NCBI GenBank assembly: GCA_012518795.1
Contig: JAAYRL010000032.1
Coordinates: forward strand, 1 to 42,283
DNA length: 42,283 bases
Direction of reading: 5' to 3'
Source: Clostridiaceae bacterium
Lineage (GTDB): Bacteria; Bacillota; Clostridia; Saccharofermentanales; DTU023
This document shows, piece by piece, positions 25,094 to 32,421 of this stretch. The notes beneath the pieces are model-generated. The model did no database searches and was not told where the DNA came from. It was given only the letters and a program-made list of their open reading frames with translations. Both the position numbers and the translations under genes were made by a program. The stretch's first letter is position 1. Each line of letters starts with the position of its first letter.

Positions 25094-26230
25094 TCACAAT
25101 ATCTCCTTGTAAATACTCCACATTATATTATTTACATAAGAACTTGAATATTCTTGAACTCCTTGTTTGTTGTTATTTCCAAACCTCTGCATCAAAGTTC
25201 TATCAGTTATTAGTTCTTTTATTTTTTTTGCAAACCCTTCTATATTATCAGGATCAACCAAGTAACCTTCTTGATCATTAACAATTAAATCTCTATTTCC
25301 ACGAATATCGGAAACAACACATGGCAAACCTGCAGTTTTAGCTTCTATTAACGACAAAGATAATCCTTCACGATAAGATGGAAAAACAAAGATATCAGAC
25401 ATTTTTAGTAATTCATAAATATCATTTCTAAAACCCAAAAAATAAACTTGATCTCCTAGATTATATGAACTAACAGATGCTTTTAACATATTTTCATTAA
25501 TTCCTTTACCACAAATAACATATTTTACATTTTTATTATTTAGAAGATTTAAGGCCTCTATAATTACTTTTTGGTTTTTATTATCATTTAACTCTCCTAC
25601 CGAAATAAGTACAATATCACTTTCGGATAGACCTAATTCTTTTCGTTTCATTATCTTATCAACTTGCAGATTTTCTATATGGTAAGTATCTACTCCTACA
25701 CCAGGAATATACTCAACTTTTTTACAAGAAAAGCTTTTTGCTCTTTGATAGTCTTCTTTATTAATAGTTATTAATATATCCGTATATTTTGCCAATAAAC
25801 GTTCTATCGGGTAGTAAACAAGCCAATTTATCAACGGTGCTCCACTATAAAAATGAAAACCATGAGCTGTATAAATAACTTTTGTATTACTTTTCCTAAA
25901 TGCCCATCTGCATATTGCAGCACCTATTGGAGAATGACAGTGAACTATTTGATAGTTATTTTTTACTATTTTTTTTGTTATTTGATACACTTCCATTATT
26001 ACTTTCCATTTCGTGACAGAACGAGGAATAGGAATATCGAAGTAAGAAATTTCATCATTCTCAAGTTCTTTTTGAAATTTAGCAACTCGTTCATCGGATG
26101 TCATACTCCCTTCCTGAAAATTACAAGCTATATCTACTGTATATCCTAACTCTTGAAGTATTTTTATATTGTTTTTATTAAACACATCGATTATTGATGC
26201 TACTGAAGCATACATTAAAGCGCGTTTCAT
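25094..26230 (-). CDS. Family 4 glycosyltransferase, EpsD-like
   Basis: A 378-residue GT-B enzyme. The pattern MKRALMYASVASIIDVFNKN, IVHCHSPIGAAICRWAFR, YTAHGFHFYSGAPLINWLVY and YPIERLLAKYTD is characteristic of the EpsD-like subgroup that acts early on the lipid-linked unit. The C-terminal domain has LISVGELNDNKNQKVIIEAL and the EX7E pair in REGLSLSLIEAK. It overlaps the epimerase gene by 4 bases. Being second after the initiating transferase fits a role in adding the second sugar, which is inference. Confidence 0.9.
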   Translation of the reverse strand: MKRALMYASVASIIDVFNKNNIKILQELGYTVDIACNFQEGSMTSDERVAKFQKELENDEISYFDIPIPRSVTKWKVIMEVYQITKKIVKNNYQIVHCHSPIGAAICRWAFRKSNTKVIYTAHGFHFYSGAPLINWLVYYPIERLLAKYTDILITINKEDYQRAKSFSCKKVEYIPGVGVDTYHIENLQVDKIMKRKELGLSESDIVLISVGELNDNKNQKVIIEALNLLNNKNVKYVICGKGINENMLKASVSSYNLGDQVYFLGFRNDIYELLKMSDIFVFPSYREGLSLSLIEAKTAGLPCVVSDIRGNRDLIVNDQEGYLVDPDNIEGFAKKIKELITDRTLMQRFGNNNKQGVQEYSSSYVNNIMWSIYKEIL

Positions 26231-27084
26231 ATATCATTCCTTATCGATATTTTTATACTAGTCTTAAAATCACATACATTATACTCACACCCTATTTGGG
26301 ATACGTCTTTATCGTAAACTAGGTTCCCAAATACCTTATTAATCAATTTAATCTTTCCGCTGAAAAAACGAATAATGGGATTAAAGATTGTTGTTAATTT
26401 AATGGTTTTTCCAGATTGATTTGCTATCTCTTTAATAAATTCGCTAGTACAAACATAGTCTTTATTTTGTGGCCATAAAACTCCTGTTATTTTTCTATCT
26501 ATCACCAAACGAATAAATTCACATAAATTATCAATATATAACATACTGCGTTTATTCTCTATTTTCGGAAAAACAGGCATTCGCATAGCGTATTTTTTCA
26601 ACAACGGAAAATTTCCTTTTGAATTAGGTCCATAAATCATCGGTGATCTGATAATAGTTACTTTAAATTTTTTATCAGCTAATGCAGACACGCCCAGCTC
26701 ACCTTGCAGTTTACTATCTCCATAAAAATTATCCGGATTAAATTTAGTGTCTTTAGTAATACATTCAACTTTACTGCCATAAACAATAATACTGGACATA
26801 TGGATGAATTGCTTTACACCATCTTTCCTTGCTTTCTCTGCAATTTTTATCGCTAAATCTCTATTAACTTGATAATATATTTCCTCCAATTTTTTATCAT
26901 TTGAATTATGAGCAATACCGGCGACATTGTAAACTACATCAAACTCAGACATATCACGAGTTTCCCAACCATCTCCTCGAAAATCCCATTGAGTAATCTC
27001 ATACTTATCCGGCCATTGATTCATCCATACCGTAAAGCTGTCACCTATATATGAATTGATACCGGTCACAAGTATTTTAATCAT
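26227..27084 (-). CDS. NAD-dependent epimerase/dehydratase (extended SDR family)
   Basis: A 285-residue Rossmann enzyme. It opens with ILVTGINSYIGDSF, a slightly relaxed GXXGXXG, then VYNVAGIAHN, HMSSIIVYGSK and the catalytic YGDSK (YXXXK), followed by RSPMIYGPNSKGNF. It should epimerise, dehydrate or reduce a nucleotide sugar for locus B; the closest usual context (next to a PglC/WcaJ-type sugar transferase) is a 4-keto-sugar reductase or epimerase such as those making N-acetyl-fucosamine-type or quinovosamine-type donors. Start ATG 27084, five bases after the sugar transferase stop. Confidence 0.85.
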   Translation of the reverse strand: MIKILVTGINSYIGDSFTVWMNQWPDKYEITQWDFRGDGWETRDMSEFDVVYNVAGIAHNSNDKKLEEIYYQVNRDLAIKIAEKARKDGVKQFIHMSSIIVYGSKVECITKDTKFNPDNFYGDSKLQGELGVSALADKKFKVTIIRSPMIYGPNSKGNFPLLKKYAMRMPVFPKIENKRSMLYIDNLCEFIRLVIDRKITGVLWPQNKDYVCTSEFIKEIANQSGKTIKLTTIFNPIIRFFSGKIKLINKVFGNLVYDKDVSQIGCEYNVCDFKTSIKISIRNDI

Positions 27085-27088
27085 TTGA

Positions 27089-27967
27089 CTAATTGCTTTC
27101 TTTCATTTTATTTGCTTCTTCATTTTCACTTGTTAATTCACCTTCTACTATAGAATCATCTTTTAAGATTTTCTTAAAAGTGCCAAAGAAACATTTTAGA
27201 TCAAGTAAAAAACTTATTCTTTTCACATATTCTCCATCTAATTTTGCTTTTTCAGGAATAGAAATGGAATCTCTACCTTTTAATTGAGCTACTCCGGATA
27301 ATCCCGGTTTCACATCATTGGCATTATATCTATCTCTTTCAGCCGTCAAAAAGTCTTGATTCCAGAGTGCCGGCCTTGGTCCAATAATTGACATATTACC
27401 GATAAAAACATCCCATATTTGCGGCAATTCATCCAAACTATGAGAACGTAAGAATTTTCCCACTTTACTTATATACTGATCGGGTTTTTTCAACATATGT
27501 GTAGGTATATCACGTGGTGTATTCATTTTCATACTTCTAAATTTATGGACTTTGAAAAACATCTTGTTTTGACCAACTCTTTTTTGTGTAAAGTAGGCTG
27601 GACCAGGATCATCAATTTTAATTAGAATCAAGATCAAAAGAAAAACAGGAGACAAAACAATTAAACCTAAAAACGAAACGACCAAATCCAATAATCGTTT
27701 TATATATTTAACATAAAAACCAGGCTTATAATTAGTCGAACCTTTTGCTACTAAATGGCCACGTACACCATCTGCATTAACTTCATCATTATCATCTTCA
27801 ATAAAAATGACTTTTTTCCCTTCAAAGGGATTTTTTTCATTTGGAAGATGAAAGTATCGGCTTTCTTTTTGTTTTTTTATAACGAACAAAATAAATATAG
27901 CAATAATTAATATAACGATTGCTATGACAATTGTTGTTCCGGATATAATTTCATTTAATCTAGCCAT
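27089..27967 (-). CDS. PglC/WcaJ-type initiating sugar transferase (locus B)
   Basis: About 292 residues from ATG 27967. One N-terminal membrane helix (about 9-32, IISGTTIVIAIVILIIAIFI), an acidic linker, then the bacterial sugar transferase domain: KRLLDLVVSFLGLIVLSP, DDPGPAYFTQKRVGQ, KVHKFRSMKMNTPRDIPTHM, SLDELPQIWDVFIGNMSIIG, PRPAL and VKPGLSGVAQLKGRD. It loads a sugar-1-phosphate onto undecaprenyl phosphate. The frame is open to GTG 27997, but those codons read as a piece of another protein (next entry), so I start at the ATG; neither start has a strong ribosome site. Confidence 0.88.
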   Translation of the reverse strand: MARLNEIISGTTIVIAIVILIIAIFILFVIKKQKESRYFHLPNEKNPFEGKKVIFIEDDNDEVNADGVRGHLVAKGSTNYKPGFYVKYIKRLLDLVVSFLGLIVLSPVFLLILILIKIDDPGPAYFTQKRVGQNKMFFKVHKFRSMKMNTPRDIPTHMLKKPDQYISKVGKFLRSHSLDELPQIWDVFIGNMSIIGPRPALWNQDFLTAERDRYNANDVKPGLSGVAQLKGRDSISIPEKAKLDGEYVKRISFLLDLKCFFGTFKKILKDDSIVEGELTSENEEANKMKESN

Positions 27968-28056
27968 TGCAAAAATTACGCCACAACCAATAATCACATT
28001 TGAATTAACTATTGCTCTTACTCTCGGTTAAATAATCGTTTCCTTTCCGATAATAG
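27968..28056 (-). pseudogene. Scrap of a left-handed-beta-helix (hexapeptide) sugar acetyltransferase
   Basis: The frame that leads into the sugar transferase reads SKSAIIGKETII, a TAA stop, then PRVRAIVNSNVIIGCGVIF. This spacing of I/V residues with small residues every six positions is the hexapeptide repeat of NeuD/PglD-like acyltransferases (AIIGK-TII-P-A-VNSNV-IG-GVI). Only about 30 codons remain and a stop interrupts them. In the classic protein glycosylation and capsule operons such an acetyltransferase sits beside a PglC-type transferase, which makes the reading plausible. Confidence 0.6.
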
Positions 28057-28072
28057 CCGATTTACTTACATC

Positions 28073-28116
28073 GTTTCAACATGAAGGGACAGCAATCAAC
28101 ATGTACCAAAATTATC
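28073..28116 (-). pseudogene. Scrap of cpsB (internal fragment)
   Basis: This matches 10966-11009 inside the intact cpsB with about six to seven differences in 44 bases. In frame it reads IILVHVDCCPFMLK against IVLAHVDRYPFMLK in the intact protein. Similarity stops on both sides; the left end runs into the acetyltransferase scrap. Confidence 0.82.
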
Positions 28117-28139
28117 TTGAAATAATAAACATAATATAA

Positions 28140-28266
28140 TTTCTCTAACTTAATAATATATCAGTTAATGAAATCTCCATTGCTTTGTCTGATTCTTAAT
28201 CCGTATGTTCCCATGTTAATAAATCGTATATTTTATACTTTATAATATACAGTGTTTGTCAAATTA
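28140..28266 (-). pseudogene. Scrap of cpsC start and upstream region
   Basis: 28140-28204 aligns codon by codon with the first 22 codons of cpsC (12844-12908): T-D-stop-E-S-D-K, then AMEISLTDILLS and a second stop, against MDQESDQVIEISLAEILSSL. The start codon has become ACG and codon 3 TAA. Weaker similarity continues upstream to the GTCAAATTA word shared by 28258-28266 and the spacer before cpsC (about 12981-12990). It shows locus B once carried its own cpsC in the same order. Confidence 0.85.
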
Positions 28267-28485
28267 GCAATTCTTTGATGCTACTTTTATTCATATTTGA
28301 GATCTACTATTTGTATAGAATGTTCAGGATATTCCCTCACAACTTATCTTACTCTATCAACCATCATACATTTTCCGAGTAGGAGTAAAAAGTCATTGTA
28401 TGCTATGTGGTTTTCTTTTTATTACATTATTGTTGTTTGAAACAAGAACTTTTTGACTATTAATTTTATAAATATTGACCGATAT
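28267..28485. other. Intergenic remainder between the cpsC scrap and the ABC exporter
   Basis: No gene, RNA or terminator is evident. On the minus strand 28341-28289 reads VREYPEHSIQIVDLKYE before a stop, which could be one more protein scrap, but I cannot assign it. The initiating transferase gene that would be expected here from the locus A order is absent. Confidence 0.4.
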
Positions 28486-30384
28486 TCATTCCAATTCGAC
28501 GACACCCGTATTGAATTCATAATAACGGCCTTTGAGATCCATCAATTCATGGTGTTCGCCTCTTTCAATAATCAAACCGTTTTCTAAAACCAAAATTGCA
28601 TTGGAATGGCGAACAGTAGAAAGTCTATGGGCAATTGCAAAAACTGTCCTCTCTTGCATGATTTCGTCCATACCCTGACCGATTAAGCTCTCGGTTCTGG
28701 TATCTACTGAACTGGTAGCTTCATCTAAAATAAGAATCGGCGGATCATTGACAGCAGCTCTGGCAATTGAAATTAATTGCCTTTGACCTTGTGAGAGATT
28801 TAAGCCGTCTGGCGTTAACATGGTATCATAGCCATCATTCAATTGCATGATTAAATCATGAGCATTTGCCGCTTTTGCTGCTGCCACTATTTCTTCGTCC
28901 GTTGCATCCAAACGACCATAACGAATATTCTCTTTGATTGTATCTTCAAAAAGATGAACTTCCTGTAAAACCATGCCTAATTGATGACGCAAATCTTGTT
29001 TTTTAATATCACGAATATCTATTCCGTCAAAATATATATTTCCTTTATTTATTTCATAAAAACGGTTAATTAAATTAGTAATTGTAGTTTTTCCTGCACC
29101 GGTAGTTCCGACAAATGCCAAACGTTGACCTGGTTTCGCATAAAATGAAACATCTTTTAAAACCGGATCATGTGTATTATCATAACCAAATGAAACATTG
29201 ACAAAACGTAAATCACCGCGCAAGGGTACCAGACAACCCGGATAGCGTTCGGTAAATTCTGCATCCGGCAAATCAGCTTGACGCATTTGTTCTGTTCTGG
29301 CTATGATCGCTTGGCAATCATAGAGTGTAGTCGGCACATGCCAATAGCAGCGACCTTTTTGATCAGTTACAAGTTTCACTTGTCCTTCGTCGATTTCCGG
29401 TTCTTCATCCAGAATATCAAATATCCTCTCGGCACCTGCCAGTGCTGCAACAATCATATTAAACTGATTGGCAATCATCGTAACCGGTCGTGACACATTG
29501 CGTGTAAAATTCAAGTAAGAAGCAAGTGTACCGATATCCATCGCAAAGACACCGTTAATCGTCATATATGATCCGATCATTGCAATGATGCTGAACACTA
29601 CATAAGTCAGATTTCCGGTTAAAGGAAACATCAGAGTCGCAAAGGTATCTGCTTTAGTTGCATCTTCAAACAGTTTTTCATTATGTTCTGAAAAATCTTC
29701 GATTGTTTCTTGTTCATGATTATAAACTTTAATTACTTTTTGACCGCTCATATACTCTTCGATAAAACCGTTGAGATTAGCTAAAGTCGCTTGCCTTGAT
29801 CTAAATGCTTTGGAACTTTTGCTTGCTACAATTTTCACAGCAAAATAGAGAAGACCAAGTAAAATTATATTAATGACAGATAATATCGGACTCAAAATAA
29901 ACATCATCATTATTGTTCCGAGAAACATTAAAACACTGCGCACGATGTTAGATAATGATTGACCTAAAGCAATCGAGACATTATCTACATCATTAGTCAT
30001 GGCGGACATTAAATCACCATGTTCTCTTTGGTCGAAATATTTAACAGGTAAGGTTTGAATATGGCTGAAAACATCATGTCTGATATTGGCAGTCGTGTTT
30101 TCCGCACAATAAACAAATAAGCGGCCTGCAATATATTGACCGATTACCGATAATAAATAGATCAATGCGGTAATCAAAACCTGTCTTGCTAAAGTTGCTA
30201 CACCCTCACCGGCCACTAAAGAATTAATGATCGGTCTGATCATATAGTTTCCTATGATAGCACCAAGGGAAGCAAGACCTATGACAATAATTGCAATAAT
30301 TAACAACACACGATATTTATTCATATACCGGAACAATCGTTTGACTGTGTTAGAAGTACTGCGAGGTTTCATGCGCATGTTCAT
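28486..30384 (-). CDS. ABC exporter half-transporter with the catalytic ATP site
   Basis: A 632-residue type IV (ABCB-like) half-transporter: six membrane segments in about residues 20-310, then the ATPase domain with Walker A FVGTTGAGKTTI, Walker B LILDEATSSVD (catalytic Glu present) and AHRLSTV (switch His present). The signature is LSQGQ instead of LSGGQ. Between the two domains there is an insertion of about 55 residues (around 352-405, containing YWHVPTTLYDCQAIIAR), longer than usual. It pairs with the gene at 30381, with a 4-base overlap, as a heterodimeric exporter of the BmrC/BmrD type. Substrate unknown; drugs, lipids or peptides are all possible. Its last 23 codons are duplicated at 14588. 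Confidence 0.93.
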   Translation of the reverse strand: MNMRMKPRSTSNTVKRLFRYMNKYRVLLIIAIIVIGLASLGAIIGNYMIRPIINSLVAGEGVATLARQVLITALIYLLSVIGQYIAGRLFVYCAENTTANIRHDVFSHIQTLPVKYFDQREHGDLMSAMTNDVDNVSIALGQSLSNIVRSVLMFLGTIMMMFILSPILSVINIILLGLLYFAVKIVASKSSKAFRSRQATLANLNGFIEEYMSGQKVIKVYNHEQETIEDFSEHNEKLFEDATKADTFATLMFPLTGNLTYVVFSIIAMIGSYMTINGVFAMDIGTLASYLNFTRNVSRPVTMIANQFNMIVAALAGAERIFDILDEEPEIDEGQVKLVTDQKGRCYWHVPTTLYDCQAIIARTEQMRQADLPDAEFTERYPGCLVPLRGDLRFVNVSFGYDNTHDPVLKDVSFYAKPGQRLAFVGTTGAGKTTITNLINRFYEINKGNIYFDGIDIRDIKKQDLRHQLGMVLQEVHLFEDTIKENIRYGRLDATDEEIVAAAKAANAHDLIMQLNDGYDTMLTPDGLNLSQGQRQLISIARAAVNDPPILILDEATSSVDTRTESLIGQGMDEIMQERTVFAIAHRLSTVRHSNAILVLENGLIIERGEHHELMDLKGRYYEFNTGVVELE

Positions 30385-32111
30385 CCTGCCGCCATTCCTT
30401 TCTGTTGTGATTCATAGATTTCCTGATAAATGCGATTATCTTCCAGCAATTCGGCATGAGTCCCGATCCCGGATATTCTTCCATTATCAAGGACAATAAT
30501 CTGATCAACGTTTTGAATCGATGATATGCGCTGTGCAATGATAATTTTGGTTAAATCGGGATTAAATTTATTAAGCTCTACTCTGATTTTCGCTTCAGTC
30601 GACATATCGACTGCAGAAGTAGAGTCGTCAAATATCATAATTTTCGGATTTTTAAGTAAAGTTCTGGCTATACATAGTCTTTGCTTTTGACCGCCTGAGA
30701 AATTAGCACCGCCTCTTTCTACTTTTGCTGATAAACCTTCCGGCCTATTCAAAACGAAGTCTGCCGCCTGACTTATTTCGAGAGCTCGGATTATCTCCTG
30801 ATCTGAAGCTTGCGGATTTCCCCATTTCATATTGGATCTGATCGTACCCGAGAATAGTGTATTCTCTTGCAAAACTATCGCTACCTGATCACGCAAACTT
30901 GCGATACGATAATCCTTAATCGGTACACCGCCTATACTGATCTCACCTTCGAAAACATCGTATAAACGCGGAATCAGATGAACCAAGGTCGATTTTGCAG
31001 AACCGGTTGAACCGATCAGAGCAACAGTCGAACCTGAAGGAATATTCAAATTGATATTTTGCAAGCTGAAATGTTGATTGCCGGGATATTTAAATGAAAC
31101 ATTGTTAAAATTAATTTCACCGTTGGCAACTTCTGACACACCTTGCTTGATTGACTCAACAAATTCCGATTCGGTTTCCAAAACTTCAAAAATTCTTTCA
31201 AGAGATGCTTTTGCCCGAGAGAAATTCATCAGAATCATCGCAATATTCATGATTGACGTCAAGATTTGTCCGACATACAGAATAAAACTGAATAAATCAC
31301 CTGCCAGCATGCCGCCTTGTAACATGAAATTACCGCCGAACCAAAGTACAGCCACAATAACAGCGTACATAATCAACATCATAAACGGCATGATTATGAT
31401 CATTAAATTTAAAGCATCTAGTGCTGTTTTCACCAAATCCTGATTTTGCCCGGCAAATTTTTCTTTCTCAAACTCTTCCCTGCAGAAAGCCTTTACTACT
31501 CTGATTCCGGTAAGGTTTTCTTGAGTTCTGGCATTTATACGATCAATCTTTGCTTGGAATTTTCTGAATTTAGGTATGCCGAATTTCATTGTCAGCATAA
31601 TTCCGAACATCATTACCGGCAATGCAATCAAAAAAACCATCGATAATCTTGTATTAATTCTGATTGCCATGATTGTAGCCGAAATAAACATAAAAGGTGC
31701 TCTGATTGTGATGCGAAGTGCCATTCTGGCTACATTCGAAACAATCTCGATATCGTTAGTTAAACGGGTAATTAACGAGGATACTTCAAATTTGTCCAAG
31801 CTGGCGAAGGAAAAAGTTTGAATTTTTTCAAACAATGCTAAGCGCAAATTTTTTCCCAAGCCTTGACCGGCTTTTGCTCCACAATAAGTGCTGATTCCGC
31901 CGAAAAGAAATGCCAAGACAGCTATGATTATCATATAAATACCGTTTTTATATACCAAATCGATCCGGCCGGTCAGTACTCCTTCATTAATTGTGTTACC
32001 CATTAAGGTAGGGATAATTACGTCCGAAATAACTTCTAAAATCATTAATAATGGCGTCAAAATTACAAAAAGCATGAAACCCTTGTAATATTTTGCCGTT
32101 TTCCTTAACAT
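30381..32111 (-). CDS. ABC exporter half-transporter with a degenerate ATP site
   Basis: About 576 residues. Six membrane segments, then Walker A LIGSTGSAKSTL, a canonical FSGGQKQRL signature, Walker B MIFDDSTSAVD with Asp replacing the catalytic Glu, and AQRISSI with Gln replacing the switch His. This is the degenerate partner of a heterodimeric exporter; its canonical signature completes the active site of the partner at 28486. The frame is open to 32183, but AGGGAAGG lies nine bases before ATG 32111 (MLRKTAKYYKG), which is preferred over ATG 32117. Confidence 0.92.
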   Translation of the reverse strand: MLRKTAKYYKGFMLFVILTPLLMILEVISDVIIPTLMGNTINEGVLTGRIDLVYKNGIYMIIIAVLAFLFGGISTYCGAKAGQGLGKNLRLALFEKIQTFSFASLDKFEVSSLITRLTNDIEIVSNVARMALRITIRAPFMFISATIMAIRINTRLSMVFLIALPVMMFGIMLTMKFGIPKFRKFQAKIDRINARTQENLTGIRVVKAFCREEFEKEKFAGQNQDLVKTALDALNLMIIIMPFMMLIMYAVIVAVLWFGGNFMLQGGMLAGDLFSFILYVGQILTSIMNIAMILMNFSRAKASLERIFEVLETESEFVESIKQGVSEVANGEINFNNVSFKYPGNQHFSLQNINLNIPSGSTVALIGSTGSAKSTLVHLIPRLYDVFEGEISIGGVPIKDYRIASLRDQVAIVLQENTLFSGTIRSNMKWGNPQASDQEIIRALEISQAADFVLNRPEGLSAKVERGGANFSGGQKQRLCIARTLLKNPKIMIFDDSTSAVDMSTEAKIRVELNKFNPDLTKIIIAQRISSIQNVDQIIVLDNGRISGIGTHAELLEDNRIYQEIYESQQKGMAAG

Positions 32112-32238
32112 ACACATTAACCTTCCCTGTTTGTTAAAACAGATAGATAATTTATCCTTTGAATTGTAATTAACAACTAGCAATTATAACATAAGATAGC
32201 GTAACGTTTATTAGGTTGATGAAAATATGTCATATTTT

Positions 32239-32247
32239 TGCTATAAT
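32239..32247 (+). promoter_or_regulatory. Extended -10 promoter of the SRP RNA
   Basis: TGCTATAAT provides a consensus -10 with the TGN extension. A -35-like TTGATG at 32216-32221 is 20 bases away, too far to be strong. Transcription should begin near 32254, just before the SRP RNA stem, and probably continues into dnaX. Confidence 0.6.
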
Positions 32248-32260
32248 GGTTTTCGTCAAT

Positions 32261-32402
32261 CGTCACAATTGGTCTGCGACCGACTGTGGATTCCGTGCAA
32301 TGTTAGCTCGTGAACCCCGTCAGGTTCGGAAGGAAGCAGCGGTAAGCGGATCCTGACATGTGCCATGGGTCAATCTGCACCGGTTGCAGACCAATTGTGA
32401 CG
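32261..32402 (+). ncRNA. ffs: Signal recognition particle RNA (small bacterial type)
   Basis: The apical domain has the diagnostic GTTCGGAAGGAAGCAGC (around 32324-32340), with GTCAGG and CCTGAC (32317-32322 and 32351-32356) forming the helix beneath it. The ends close with a perfect 17-base-pair stem: 32261-32277 pairs with 32386-32402. The RNA binds Ffh and FtsY and targets membrane proteins. At about 142 bases it lacks the 5' Alu domain of the 270-base Bacillus type. It ends 19 bases before the dnaX start with no terminator between, so the two are probably co-transcribed. Confidence 0.93.
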
Positions 32403-32421
32403 AATTCTCATAGGAGGTTTT

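Noticed and set aside
27967-27997. GTG 27997 as the start of the locus B sugar transferase
   Set aside because: These codons read as part of a hexapeptide acetyltransferase scrap and have no ribosome site; ATG 27967 gives the usual short N-terminus before the membrane helix.
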